Below, in pieces: positions 28,910-39,037 of a stretch of 64,000 nucleotides of DNA. The translations under genes and the position numbers were made by a program. The notes below the pieces were generated by a model. It did not search any database, was not told the origin of the DNA, and saw nothing but the letters and a program-made list of their open reading frames with translations. Numbering within the stretch: position 1 is the first letter of the stretch; each line of letters opens with the position of its first letter. This stretch comes from Devosia ginsengisoli (GTDB taxonomy: Bacteria; Pseudomonadota; Alphaproteobacteria; Rhizobiales; Devosiaceae): positions 930,001-994,000 of the forward strand of contig NZ_CP042304.1 of the NCBI RefSeq assembly GCF_007859655.1. The letters are read 5' to 3'.

Positions 28910-29998
28910 ATGCGTGTTTCCGATTTCGACTTCGACCTGCCCGAAAACCTGATCGCCCTGCATCCGGCCGAGCCGCGCGATTCTGCGCGCCTGCTGCTGG
29001 TGGACCCGGAGGTCGGCCTGTCCGACCGGCATGTGCCTGATTTGCTGTGGCTGCTGAAGCCGGGCGACGTGCTCGTGGTCAACGATACGCGGGTGCTGCC
29101 GGCCGAATTGCGCGGCACGCGGCTGCGCGGGGAGAACCGCGCCAATGTGTCGTTCAACCTGCATAAGCGCGTCGACGCTCATACCTGGCGGGCCTTTGCG
29201 CGCCCGGCCAAGAAGCTGGCTCTGCTCGACCGGCTGGAACTGGGCAATGGCCAGGCTGACGCGCTGGTGGCACAGGTCGCCGGCAAGGGCGATACCGGTG
29301 AAGTGACGCTGGAATTCGAACTCGGCGGGGCGCAGCTCGACGAGGCGATCAAGTCGCACGGCGCCATGCCGCTGCCGCCCTATATTGGCGCCAAGCGCGA
29401 TGTGGAGGAGCGGGATCTGGTGGATTACCAGACCGTCTATGCCGCCGAGGATGGCGCCGTGGCCGCGCCGACGGCGGGGCTGCATTTCACCGAAAGCCTG
29501 CTGCAGCAATTGACCGACAAGGGCGTGACCATCGAGCGGGTGACGCTGCATGTGGGGGCAGGGACCTTCCTGCCGATGAAGGTGGATGATACCGACGACC
29601 ATGTCATGCATGCCGAATGGGGTGAGATCGACCAGGCGACGGTCGAGCGCATCCATGCGAAGCGGGCTTTGGGCGGGCGGGTGATCGCGGTGGGCACGAC
29701 CAGCCTGCGGCTGCTGGAGACCGCGTCACGCGCGACCGGCACGCTGCAGCCGTTTGTCGGCGATACCGACATCTTCATCACGCCGGGCTTCCGCTTTGCC
29801 ACGGTGGATGCACTGATGACCAATTTCCACCTGCCCAAATCGACCCTCTTCATGCTGGTCAGCGCCTTTGCCGGGCTGGACGTGATGAAAGAGGCCTATG
29901 CCCACGCGATACGCGAGGGTTACCGGTTTTATTCGTATGGGGATTCTTCGCTGCTATTGCGGGCGGCGCAGGAAGAGCCTGAGGATGACGGGCTTTAA
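28910..29998 (+). CDS. queA: S-adenosylmethionine:tRNA ribosyltransferase-isomerase QueA
   Basis: 362 residues. Moves the ribosyl part of SAM onto preQ1 in tRNA, giving epoxyqueuosine, the step after Tgt. Conserved blocks: [20 protein letters not shown] at the start, [48 protein letters not shown] and [20 protein letters not shown]. Full length for the family. Followed by a family C repeat and, after a reverse gene, tgt. Cytosolic. Confidence 0.97.
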   Translation: MRVSDFDFDLPENLIALHPAEPRDSARLLLVDPEVGLSDRHVPDLLWLLKPGDVLVVNDTRVLPAELRGTRLRGENRANVSFNLHKRVDAHTWRAFARPAKKLALLDRLELGNGQADALVAQVAGKGDTGEVTLEFELGGAQLDEAIKSHGAMPLPPYIGAKRDVEERDLVDYQTVYAAEDGAVAAPTAGLHFTESLLQQLTDKGVTIERVTLHVGAGTFLPMKVDDTDDHVMHAEWGEIDQATVERIHAKRALGGRVIAVGTTSLRLLETASRATGTLQPFVGDTDIFITPGFRFATVDALMTNFHLPKSTLFMLVSAFAGLDVMKEAYAHAIREGYRFYSYGDSSLLLRAAQEEPEDDGL

Positions 29999-30024
29999 TC
30001 TCCGCTTCTCCCTAACCACCGGCC

Positions 30025-30108
30025 GTCACCCTCGGGCTTGACCCGAGGGCGTTTCACTGGCTGAGCGCTGTGTAAGTACAGAGCCCTCGGGTCAAGCCCG
30101 AGGGTGAC
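30025..30108. repeat. perfect 26-bp inverted repeat, family C
   Basis: Arms 30025-30050 and 30083-30108 are exact reverse complements, and each contains CCTCGGG/CCCGAGG as an inner palindrome. The spacer is 32 nt (TTTCACTGGCTGAGCGCTG...). It lies between the convergent queA gene and the secreted protein gene, where it could end both transcripts. A weaker copy is at 9436-9515. Confidence 0.85.
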
Positions 30109-30147
30109 TATCGGTGGGTGGGGTGCTTCTTCCCGTCGCGATGGACA

Positions 30148-30588
30148 CTAAATCCCCGCCGCGTCGTGGAACAGCGTGCCGGTGAAGCCGCAGGCGGCAC
30201 CGTGATAGCTGATGCAGCCGTCCCGCTCCTCGATCTGCAATTCGCCCTTACCATCAAAGCTCAGGCCGATTTCGCAATAGCGGGCCTGGGATGATGGCGT
30301 ATCGCCCTCGGGATCGTAGAATTCGTTCTCGGCGAAGAAATTGCCGCCGCTGCTCTCCAGCAGCACTTCGCCGTCAATGCCGCCGCCGCAGCCGGGAATG
30401 TCGTTTTCCATCGGCACTAGCGTATTGATGGAAATGACATAGCGGTCATTCTCGATATGGGTGATCTCGGCGGTGAGCTCGCCTTCGCCGTGGCCCATGT
30501 AATAGCCCTCGACCCCAATGAGGTCCTGCGCAAGAACGGGGCCTGAAACCAGGGCCAGGGTGGCGGCGAGAAGGGCGGTGCGACGCAT
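30148..30588 (-). CDS. secreted hypothetical protein
   Basis: 146 residues with a signal peptide, MRRTALLAATLALVSGPVLA then QD. The mature domain has six cysteines (GCGGG, RYCEIG, DGCISY, AACGFT) and G-x-Y-x-G-H-G-E-G-E-L near its start. The G-Y-Y-x-G-x-G pattern followed by an antiparallel beta pattern suggests a small periplasmic barrel; no named family recognised. Divergent from tgt across 130 bp. Confidence 0.8.
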   Translation of the reverse strand: MRRTALLAATLALVSGPVLAQDLIGVEGYYMGHGEGELTAEITHIENDRYVISINTLVPMENDIPGCGGGIDGEVLLESSGGNFFAENEFYDPEGDTPSSQARYCEIGLSFDGKGELQIEERDGCISYHGAACGFTGTLFHDAAGI

Positions 30589-30718
30589 GCAAATACCTCG
30601 GAATCATCAAAAAACAGCGATACGCCGATAGCCCCTGCAAAGCATGGCAAAAATCGGACGGAGCGGCGCCCAATGCACCGCATTGTCCGCTTGGGAACAA
30701 CAGGCTAGAACCCGCGCC

Positions 30719-31858
30719 ATGAGCTCCTCGACCAAACAAGTCACCTTCACCCTTTCGGCCACCGATGGCATGGCGCGGCGCGGCCGCATCGACACGCCGC
30801 GCGGCGATATCCAGACGCCAGCTTTCATGCCTGTTGGTACGGCCGGCACCGTCAAGGCCATGTATCCCGATCAGGTGCGCGAGACCGGCGCCGATATCCT
30901 GCTCGGCAATACCTATCACCTGATGCTGCGGCCGGGCGCCGAACGCGTGGCCAGCCAGGGCGGGCTGCATGACTTCATGGATTGGCAGCGGCCGATCCTG
31001 ACCGATAGCGGCGGCTTCCAGGTCATGTCGCTGGCCCAGTTGCGCAAGCTGACCGAGAAGGGCGTAACCTTCCGCAGCCATATCGACGGCTCGAGCTACG
31101 AGCTGACGCCGGAGCGCTCGATCGAAATCCAGACTTTGCTGGACAGCGACATCATCATGCAGCTCGACGAATGCCTGAAGCTGCCGGCCGAGCGCAAGGA
31201 GATGGAGCGAGCCATGGAGCTGTCGCTCCGCTGGGCCGAACGCTCCAAGACGGCGTTCAACAACCAGCTCAACCGGGCTTTGTTCGGCATCGTGCAAGGC
31301 GGCGACGACGCCGAATTGCGGGCCAAGTCCGCGGCGGGCCTGCGTTCCATTGGCTTTGATGGCTATGCCGTGGGCGGGCTGGCCGTGGGCGAGCCGCAGG
31401 AAGTGATGTTCCGGGTAATCGAGGAGATCACGCCCGAACTGCCGACTGATCGGCCGCGCTATCTGATGGGCGTGGGCAAGCCCGACGATATTCTGGGCGC
31501 TATCGGCCGGGGCATCGACATGTTCGACTGCGTGCATCCGACCCGCGCGGGCCGGCATGGCCATGTCTATACCCGCTTCGGCGTCATCAACCTGAAAAAT
31601 GCCCGGCATAGGGATGATCCGAGGCCGATCGACGAGGCCTCGCCCAACCTCAATTGCCGGCGCTGGAGCCGGGCCTATCTGCACCATCTCGTTAAGACAG
31701 AAGAGATTTTGGGCGCGATGATCCTTTCGCAGATCAACCTGGCCTATTATCAAGAGCTGGTGCAGGGCTGCCGCGGTGCAATCGAGGGCGGCCGCTTCAA
31801 CGATTTTGCGGCAGAGACGCGCGCGGCCTGGGCTGCCGGCGACCTGCCGGTCATCTGA
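30719..31858 (+). CDS. tgt: queuine tRNA-ribosyltransferase Tgt (zinc site lost)
   Basis: 379 residues. Exchanges guanine 34 of tRNA Asp, Asn, His and Tyr for preQ1. The substrate-binding block [14 protein letters not shown] and the nucleophile Asp in [20 protein letters not shown] are intact. The zinc motif C-x-C-x2-C-x25-H of the family is not: the aligned residues are Ser308, Asn310, Cys313 and Ile339. The start is ATG 30719 ([10 protein letters not shown]); an earlier in-frame start at 30644 adds an unconserved 25 residues. The stop overlaps an ATG at 31858 (TGATG), 15 bases before the better pgi start. With queA it forms the queuosine pathway. Confidence 0.95.
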   Translation: MSSSTKQVTFTLSATDGMARRGRIDTPRGDIQTPAFMPVGTAGTVKAMYPDQVRETGADILLGNTYHLMLRPGAERVASQGGLHDFMDWQRPILTDSGGFQVMSLAQLRKLTEKGVTFRSHIDGSSYELTPERSIEIQTLLDSDIIMQLDECLKLPAERKEMERAMELSLRWAERSKTAFNNQLNRALFGIVQGGDDAELRAKSAAGLRSIGFDGYAVGGLAVGEPQEVMFRVIEEITPELPTDRPRYLMGVGKPDDILGAIGRGIDMFDCVHPTRAGRHGHVYTRFGVINLKNARHRDDPRPIDEASPNLNCRRWSRAYLHHLVKTEEILGAMILSQINLAYYQELVQGCRGAIEGGRFNDFAAETRAAWAAGDLPVI

Positions 31859-31872
31859 TGGAAGGTTCCGAC

Positions 31873-33510
31873 ATGGCTAAGGCTGGACGCAAGGCAAGTT
31901 TTGCGAGCCTCGACAAGCACAGGAAGCGGCTGGAAGAGCAGCCGATGCGCGTGCAGTTCGCCGTCGATCCGAACCGCTTCAAGCGGTATTCGGCTGATGG
32001 CGCCGGCATTCTGCTCGACTATTCCAAGAACCGCATCGACGAAGATGTGATGGCGGCCCTGTTCGACCTGGCGCGTGCCGCCGGGGTCGAGGAACGCCGC
32101 GACCAGATGTGCGAAGGCGAGCATATCAACATCACCGAGGATCGCGCGGTGATGCATATGGCTTTGCGCTATCAGGGCGACAAGCCGGTGCCGGTCGATG
32201 GCAAGGACGTGATGCCCGATGTGCGCGGCGTGCTTGCGGCCATCGAGACCTACACCAATGCGGTCCGGTCGGGCGAAATCCGTGGCCATGGCGGCGAGCA
32301 GTTCACCGACGTGGTCAATATCGGCATTGGCGGCTCGGACCTCGGGCCGGCCATGGTGACGCTGGCGCTGGCGCCGTATACGCGGCCCGACCTGCGCGCG
32401 CATTACGTGTCGAACGTCGATGGCGCCCATATCCACGATACGCTGAAGGGGCTGGACCCCAAGAAGACGCTGTTCATCGTGGCGTCCAAGACCTTTACCA
32501 CCGACGAGACCATGACCAATGCCGGCTCGGCGCGGGCCTGGATCGCCAAGGCTTTGGGCGAGGAGGCGGTGCCGAACCATTTCGTGGCCGTCTCCACCAA
32601 TATCCCCGCCTGCGCCAAGTTCGGCATTCGCGAAGACCGCATTTTCGGCTTCTGGGACTGGGTCGGCGGGCGTTATTCGGTGTGGTCGGCCATCGGCCTG
32701 CCCATCGCGCTGGCCGTGGGCTACGAGAATTTCGCCAGATTCCTCGCCGGCGCCGATGCCATGGACCGGCATTTCCTCTCGGCGCCGCTGGAGGACAACC
32801 TGCCCGTCATCATGGGCCTGCTGGGCGTGTGGTATCGCAATGTCTGGGGCTTCTCGACCCATGCGGTCATTCCCTATGACCAGCGGCTGAGCCGCTTCCC
32901 CGCCTATCTGCAGCAGCAGGACATGGAATCGAACGGCAAGTCGGTGACGCTGGCGGGCAAGCCGGTCGGCTGGTCCACCGGGCCGATCGTGTGGGGCGAG
33001 CCGGGCACCAATGGCCAGCATGCCTTTTTCCAACTGATCCATCAGGGCACCGATGTCATTCCGGTCGATTTCCTGATCGCGGCGCGACCGCATGAAAACC
33101 TGCCGCCGCATCACGACAAGCTGGTGGCCAATGTGCTGGCGCAGTCTGAAGCGCTGATGCTGGGCAAGAGCGAGGCCGAAGTGGTGGCCGAACTCAAGGC
33201 ACAGGGCCTGGATAAGGCGGCCATCAAGGCGTTGACGCCGCATAAGTTGTTCCCCGGCAATCGTCCGTCCAATACGCTGTTCTACGAGCAACTGACGCCC
33301 GAGACGCTCGGCTCGCTGGTGGCGCTCTATGAGCACAAGGTGTTCACCCAGGGCGTGATCTGGAACGTCAATTCCTACGACCAGTGGGGCGTGGAGCTGG
33401 GCAAGCAACTGGCCAAGGCGCTGCTGCCCAAGGTCGAGGGCAAAGAGAGCGGGGAGGGGCATGACAGCTCCACCCAGGGCCTGCTGGCATATTACCTGGA
33501 TCACAAGTGA
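31873..33510 (+). CDS. pgi: glucose-6-phosphate isomerase
   Basis: 545 residues, family length. Interconverts glucose-6-phosphate and fructose-6-phosphate; the latter feeds GlmS further along the window. Signatures: [20 protein letters not shown] (sugar-phosphate binding), [36 protein letters not shown], and [18 protein letters not shown] containing the catalytic lysine. I choose ATG 31873 because GGAAGG lies seven bases before it; the in-frame ATG at 31858, overlapping the tgt stop, has no ribosome binding site. Confidence 0.96.
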   Translation: MAKAGRKASFASLDKHRKRLEEQPMRVQFAVDPNRFKRYSADGAGILLDYSKNRIDEDVMAALFDLARAAGVEERRDQMCEGEHINITEDRAVMHMALRYQGDKPVPVDGKDVMPDVRGVLAAIETYTNAVRSGEIRGHGGEQFTDVVNIGIGGSDLGPAMVTLALAPYTRPDLRAHYVSNVDGAHIHDTLKGLDPKKTLFIVASKTFTTDETMTNAGSARAWIAKALGEEAVPNHFVAVSTNIPACAKFGIREDRIFGFWDWVGGRYSVWSAIGLPIALAVGYENFARFLAGADAMDRHFLSAPLEDNLPVIMGLLGVWYRNVWGFSTHAVIPYDQRLSRFPAYLQQQDMESNGKSVTLAGKPVGWSTGPIVWGEPGTNGQHAFFQLIHQGTDVIPVDFLIAARPHENLPPHHDKLVANVLAQSEALMLGKSEAEVVAELKAQGLDKAAIKALTPHKLFPGNRPSNTLFYEQLTPETLGSLVALYEHKVFTQGVIWNVNSYDQWGVELGKQLAKALLPKVEGKESGEGHDSSTQGLLAYYLDHK

Positions 33511-33553
33511 CGATCACAACCGACGGCCGGCAGGCCGAACACCCCGTGAAGAA

Positions 33554-34309
33554 ATGACCATCACAACCGAAGAACAACTCGAAAAGCTCAAGGCCATCGG
33601 CCGCATCTGCGCCATTACCCGTGACGCGATGGCTTCGGCCATGCGGGTGGGCATGACGACGGGTGAACTCGACGAGATCGGGGCGAAACTGCTAGCCGAG
33701 CATGGTGCGCGGTCTGCCCCCATCGTGACCTATGACTTTCCGGGCGCCACCTGCATTTCGGTGAACGAGGAAATCGCGCACGGCATTCCCGGCGAACGCG
33801 TGCTGCGCGAAGGCGACCTGGTCAATATCGACGTGTCAGCGGAAAAGGATGGCGTCTTCGCCGATTGCGGCGCCTCCTTCGTGCTGGGCGAGGGCGACAA
33901 GCGGCTCGACGCTTTGTGCCGCGACGGCAAGAAGGCTATGTGGGCCGGTATCCGCGTGGTGAAGGCCGGGGCGCCGCTGGCCGATATCGGCGAGGCCATC
34001 GGCAAATTCGCCAAGAAGGGCGGCTATACGCTGATCCGCAACCTGGCGAGCCATGGCGTGGGGGATAGCCTGCATGACGAGCCGGGCGAAATCGCCACCT
34101 GGCCGGACAAGGCCGAACGCCGCCGCATGACCAATGGGCTGGTCTTCACCATCGAGCCGTTCCTGTCGCTGGGCGGCAAGATGGCCGACCAGAAGTCGGA
34201 TGACGACGAATGGACGCTGGTGGCAAGGCCAAGTGCGCCGTGCGTGCAATATGAGCATACGGTGGTGGCGACGCCGCGTGGCGCGGTTGTGGTGACGCTG
34301 GCGGCTTAG
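33554..34309 (+). CDS. map: methionine aminopeptidase, type I
   Basis: 251 residues. Removes N-terminal methionine from new proteins with a two-metal centre. The five ligands can be placed: D in NIDVSAEKDG, D in FADCGASF, H in LASHGVGDSLHDEP, E in FTIEPFLSLGG and E in VQYEHTVVAT. The usual G-H-G-I-G reads S-H-G-V-G here, as in the second type of Map seen in Rhizobiales. Start ATG 33554 (MTITTEEQLEKLKAIGRIC). It follows pgi after 43 bp. Confidence 0.94.
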   Translation: MTITTEEQLEKLKAIGRICAITRDAMASAMRVGMTTGELDEIGAKLLAEHGARSAPIVTYDFPGATCISVNEEIAHGIPGERVLREGDLVNIDVSAEKDGVFADCGASFVLGEGDKRLDALCRDGKKAMWAGIRVVKAGAPLADIGEAIGKFAKKGGYTLIRNLASHGVGDSLHDEPGEIATWPDKAERRRMTNGLVFTIEPFLSLGGKMADQKSDDDEWTLVARPSAPCVQYEHTVVATPRGAVVVTLAA

Positions 34310-34360
34310 CCTCTTCACCTCTCCCTTGGGTGCTGCGTAAACCGTACGTGTGAGGTGCTA

Positions 34361-34512
34361 ACCCTCTCCCCTTGAGGGAGAGGGTGGTTTTCCGCGTCCA
34401 GCGGAAAACCGGGTGAGGGGTGCTGCGCTACCCCATGCCTCTGAGCGTAGGGAGGGTTCGACACCCCTCATCCGCCCTTCGGGCACCTTCTCCCTCAAGG
34501 GGAGAAGGGGAA
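34361..34512. repeat. intergenic element, family B
   Basis: CCCTCTCCCCTTGAGGGAGAG and a TTTTCC...GGAAAA stem, then CCCCTCATCCGCCCTTCGGG and CTTCTCCCTCAAGGGGAGAA. Same plan as 9161-9312 and 14361-14512 but in the opposite order, between map and the convergent membrane-protein gene. Confidence 0.75.
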
Positions 34513-34529
34513 AGAGCCCAAGCACAGTG

Positions 34530-35057
34530 CTACAGCCACACCAGCAGCAGCGGCCCAATCACCACCATGCCTACGCCCACCACGAAGCGCAGATTGCCGA
34601 GCCGGCGCAGGTTCTGCACGCTGAGTACGCTCGACAGCACCAGGAAAACCGCCAGCGCGATGAAGACCGGCGTCAGCGGATTGAGCGAAAAGGCCGTGCC
34701 TTCGGTCAGTTGCAGATAGACCATGTGCCCGCCCACAAAGCCGAGCAGGGCGGTGATGACGACAGCCACGGCCTTGGACGTGATCAGCAGCGCCATGTCG
34801 ATCGTGTTGCTGGCAATGATCAAAGCCAGACCGGCGGCCGTGACATGGGCCGCGGCCAGCGTGGTGAACAGGCGATTGTCCGCCAGCATGGGCACCATTT
34901 CGGGCGGCGCATTGAGGGGCAGGGCGCCCACCATGGGCAGGTTCGCACCATATTGGGCCAGCAGCAGGATCACATAGAGCATGACCAGCGTGCCGACCGC
35001 GAAAGTCAGCGCGGTGGCCACCAGCACCTTGAGCAGATCAGTAAAATCCTGGGACAA
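34530..35057 (-). CDS. membrane protein, hypothetical
   Basis: About 175 residues from TTG 35057, with four hydrophobic segments (LLKVLVATALTFAVGTLVML; LAAAHVTAAGLALIIAS; AVAVVITALLGFVGG; PVFIALAVFLVLSS, then a C-terminal one, FVVGVGMVVIGPLLLVWL). No family recognised. The start is uncertain: an ATG at 35114 would add 19 residues read backwards through a tRNA-like fragment, and neither site has a clear ribosome binding site. It is the last gene before the autotransporter on the same strand. Confidence 0.65.
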   Translation of the reverse strand: MSQDFTDLLKVLVATALTFAVGTLVMLYVILLLAQYGANLPMVGALPLNAPPEMVPMLADNRLFTTLAAAHVTAAGLALIIASNTIDMALLITSKAVAVVITALLGFVGGHMVYLQLTEGTAFSLNPLTPVFIALAVFLVLSSVLSVQNLRRLGNLRFVVGVGMVVIGPLLLVWL

Positions 35058-35082
35058 AGCAGCGGGCTCGTTCGGATAGCGG

Positions 35083-35115
35083 GAATGGTCGAGGGTTCGA
35101 CCCTCTCGCGGCATA
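35083..35115 (+). repeat. tRNA-Lys 3'-end remnant
   Basis: 33 bases match the T-arm and acceptor end of the tRNA-Lys gene at 38885-38959 with two mismatches (31/33). The fragment lies on the plus strand while the tRNA is on the minus strand, so the two are inverted around the autotransporter gene. The T-stem still pairs (one G-T pair). Confidence 0.65.
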
Positions 35116-35265
35116 TGGTTCGACCGAAGGGCACTTGTGAATCAAGCGACCAAGGTGTCTGAGACGATCTCACCAGAGGCTTAGTACTTCGTGTACTCCC
35201 CGGCGATATCTGCCGCCAGGCGGCATCCGCCCCGGCGTGCGGGCCTATGTTGAGCGGACCGCGGA

Positions 35266-38200
35266 TCAGAAGCCCACGGCCAGCCTGGCGCGAATGCTGT
35301 GGTCCTGCATGGCCGCGGCGAATTGTCCGCCATAATTGATGCTGAGCGTGGCGCTGGCAGAGAGGTTCAGATCGAGCCCGGCTTCGACGACGACGCTGTC
35401 GCGCGTCACCGGCGCGCCGGTGATGATAAAGCCCGGTCCGCCGGCAAAGCTGTTGAACGTGGAGGGATCATTGGCAAAGGCGTGTCGCCAGCCGAGTGCG
35501 CCGCTCAGGGTAGCCAGGGTTTCGCCCCAGGCCATTTTGGTCGATGCGCGCAAGCCTATGGTCGTGAACGCGGCCTCGGTGGCGTTGGCGGCCACCGAAA
35601 GCGCGGCGGCGCCGCCCGTTTCCGCGAAGGCCTCGCTGTCGGTCCGCGCATAGGTCAGATTGGCATAGGCTTCGAGCTCTGTGCTGCCGCCCAACTCAAA
35701 CCCATAGCCCAGTTCGCCGAAGGCCTGCACGGTGCCGGCGCCGTAGGCAGCCGAGAGGGTTTCGCCGAGGAGCGGAACCCGGCGCGTCGTCGTTATGCCG
35801 TGCCGGCTGTAGGCAAGCCCGGTGCGCACGGCCAGGTCGCCCCATTCGGTGCCGCCATAGAGGCCGACGACGAAGTCATCGCTCTTGCCCGAGGACCACC
35901 GCGCATCAATGCTGGAACTGGACTGGCCGTAGCCGGCCATCAGGCCCAGACGCCAGTCTCCAGCCAGGGAATCGGCGCCGACCAGGATGCCGCCCATTCC
36001 GGTGTCGATACCGGTAGCATTGCCGTTGCCATCGAGCGAGCGCCAGCCGCCCAGGGCCTGGCCCCAGATCGCCAGGTCGCCGCCATCGGGCGCGCTCAGT
36101 TCGGCGCCACCGGGGCCATAGGCCAGGATTGGCGTCGTCGAAGCGGGAACGCTTCCGAAGGCCGAACGCAGCCTGTCGGCCATGCTTGCGCTGTAGACGG
36201 TGCTGCTTTCGAGCAGCGCGCCGCGTAGCGAGGCATGGGCTTCGCCCGACAGCGCGTCAAACGTGGCGCGGACCAGATCGGCATCCGTGGTGAAGGCGAT
36301 CGTGTTCCAGAGCGGATTGCCCGGGCCAAGGGCCTCGATCCCGGTCGCCGTGGCTCGCTGGTTGGCCGTGTTGCCCGCGGAGGCAAAGCCGACATCGTTC
36401 CGAACCAGGCTCAGATCGACATCGTTGCCGTCGCCGCCAGCGTAGTTGACGATGCCAGTCAGGAACAGGAGGTTTTTCGGCCCGGTCGCAAACGTCCCGG
36501 CGACCGCATCGGCAGCATCGTTGGCTATGATGGTGAAGGGGCCGCTAAGGGGGTTCCAGCTCGCGGCCGCTGTCGGAGACAGCAGAAGCTCCAGCGTCGC
36601 GCCGGCTATATCGACCGTACCGTTCACCACCAACTGGTCGGCCGCGACCGGCGTTGCTTCGATCAGCAGCACGCCGCGATTGACATAGGGTCCGTTAATG
36701 GTCTGGACGCCGATCGAATTGCCCGGCGCATGCACGCCCCCCGCGGCGATCGTCGTGGCGCCCAGCGTGCCGATGCCGGCCAGGGTCGCGCCGAGATTGA
36801 CGGTGGTGCCCGAGACGATCGAGCCATTGACGACAAACGTGCCGTCATTGATCACAGTGGCACCGTTATAGTTATTGGCCCCGGTCAGCTCGAACGTACC
36901 GGTGCCCCGCTTGACGATCCCACCAGCGCCACTGATAGCGCCGGCAAAGCTCGTTGTGCCGGTATCGCCCAATGTCAGCGTGTTGGCTCCCAGCATGACG
37001 GTGCTGCCGGCCGCGCCGTCGAGATCGCCGATACTGCGGTCGCCGCTGGCACCACTAATATCGAAGTTCGTGCCGGCGGCGAGGCTGACGAAACCGCTCA
37101 CTGAAAGGCTGCCGCCGGAAGACAGCGCTAGCGTGCCCGCATTGATCGTGGTGCCGCCCTGATAGCTGTTGGCGTCGGTGAACGTTGCCGTTCCCGAGCC
37201 CGCCTTGACCACGCCGCCGGTGCCCCCGATGACGCCGGCGAAGACCGAACTGGCCGCGTCGCCGAAGCCGAGATCGTTGCTGCCCAGGGCCACTGTCGTG
37301 CCTGCCACGCCGCTCAGCGCGCCAATGCTGCGATCGCCGGCAGCGCCGCTGATATCGAAACCCGTGCCGGCTGTGGCCAGGTAGAGGCTGCTGGTCATGG
37401 TGCCCGTCAGCGCCACCGTACCGCCATTGACCGTGGTGGTGCCGCCGAAGGTATTGGCACCCCCCAGCGTGAAGATGCCGGAACCCTCTTTCGTCAAGCC
37501 GCCCGTGCCCGAAATCGCCCCGTTGAACGCGGTGTTCGCCGCGTTCCCCAAGGTCAGCGTATTGGCACCGAGGACGACGTTGCTGCCTGCCGCGCCGCCC
37601 AGGCTGCCAATGGTGCGAAAGCCGCTGGCTCCCGCAATGTCGAAAGTGCCGGCGGCGCCGAGTGACACGGCTCCGCTCGCAGCGAGACTGCCCGAGCCGG
37701 ACAGCGCCAGCGTGCCACCATCGATTTCCGTGCCGCCGATATAGGTATTGACGCCCGTCAGGGTCGTCGTGCCGCTGCCGATCTGTTGCACCGACCCCGT
37801 TCCGGAGATCACGCTCGAAATGGCGCATTCGAGCGGTTGAAGGACAGGATGCTGTCATTGAGGATGTTGCCGGCAATAAAGCCCGACGTTCCCGAGAACT
37901 GCAGGGTGCCGGCCTCGATGATGGTCATGCCACCGAAACCGGAGCTGTTGCCGGTCAGGTTGACCGTGCCCGCGCCGATCTTGTTGAAGGTGCCCGATCC
38001 GGTGAAGATCGGGCTGACAGCCATGATATGGCCGTTGGAATCGAACCAGACGCCCTCGGAGCCGATCGAGATCGGCAGGATGAAGTTGTTGAGGAAGGAG
38101 CCGTCGGCCGTCGTACGGAGGACGCCGCCATCGATCACCAGGGCAGCCGTGCCGTTGCCTGCGTTGATCCGGCTGGTCTCGATAACGCCGCGCCCACTGA

Positions 38201-38696
38201 GGGCGTCGCCCAGCAGGTTTATCGTCCCGTTGGAGGACGAACCCGAACCGATCGTGACCTCGCTGGCCCTGACGAGTCCACCCTGCTCGATGTTGAGGAT
38301 GCCGGTACCGCCCTGATCACCCACCATCAGGAAGCCGCTGTTGCTCCAGCTGGACGGATCGCCGCTGACCGGGTGAGACCCGCGCACCGTGACCGTGCCA
38401 GCGCCGATATAGCCGACATAGCCATTGCCGTTGATGACCTGGCCGCCGTCCTCGACCAGCATCGTGCCCAGGGTCGGATAGCCGACCACCAGTTCATCGG
38501 TTCCGGAGATGCCGACAGTCCAGGTGGGTGAAGAAAGCGGCGTGCTGTTGGTGGTATAGATGTCGCCCGTCGTCGACACGGACTGCGCCAGGGCAGGTTG
38601 CGCCAACACGCCGCAAAGCAAGGCTGCTGCCAGCGCAGCGCCTGTTCGAACACTATTATCGGCGCGTGGCCGACCGATCCGAACCGGGCGTCTCAT
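35266..38696 (-). pseudogene. autotransporter with outer-membrane beta-barrel domain, one-base frameshift
   Basis: A type V secretion protein of about 1143 residues if corrected. It has a signal peptide (ALAAALLCGVLAQPALAQ), a beta-helical passenger with repeated T-L-T-G-x-N-x-Y-x-G-G-T-x-I-x-x-G-T-L blocks (PATR-type, several copies between 35266 and 37800), and a C-terminal autotransporter barrel (LAIWGQALGGWRSLDGNGNA; ending in RARLAVGF with terminal Phe). The first 295 codons (37809-38696) end at TGA 37809 and the rest (35266-37812) is in another frame. One extra T on the coding strand at 37818-37820 (TTT to TTTT) would give NAPFSSVISGTGSVQQ and restore the reading. A surface adhesin or enzyme role is unknown. 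Confidence 0.85.
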
Positions 38697-38884
38697 CTGC
38701 AGATTATCCTCCCCCGGACTCCGCTCGAGTCACCGGAGGTATTCGTAGGACATTTTCCGCTGTCCGCGCAATTGTCATCACAGCGGAAACGGGCTTGTTC
38801 AACAACCGGTCAGCCGCGCCAGGGTCCGGGCCGCGCAGCACCGCTTTCGACAGAACCAGACAGCTGATCTCTAAAGGGAATACT

Positions 38885-38959
38885 TGGTATGCCGGGAGGG
38901 GGTCGAACCCTCGACCATTCGATTAAAAGTCGAATGCTCTACCACTGAGCTACCGGCAC
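38885..38959 (-). tRNA. tRNA-Lys (anticodon TTT)
   Basis: Cloverleaf on the minus strand, 75 nt with encoded CCA (38885-38887). D-arm TAGCTCAGTGGTAGAGC, anticodon stem TTCGA/TCGAA around loop CTTTTAA, T-arm GAGGG-TTCGACC-CCCTC. The first acceptor pair is G-T. It follows the autotransporter start by about 190 bp, a stretch in which I see nothing coding. Confidence 0.97.
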
Positions 38960-39037
38960 GCACCAAGCCTGACGCTGCTGGCGTCGCGGCGGAACATAGC
39001 GGCGCATCTTCGACTGTCAACCGGAAACGCAGCATGG

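Noticed and set aside
31750..33504. Long antisense frame within pgi
   Set aside because: Shadow frame of a complete, well-conserved gene.
35083..38959. Integrative element bounded by tRNA-Lys att sites
   Set aside because: The repeats are inverted rather than direct, and there is no integrase or mobility gene between them.
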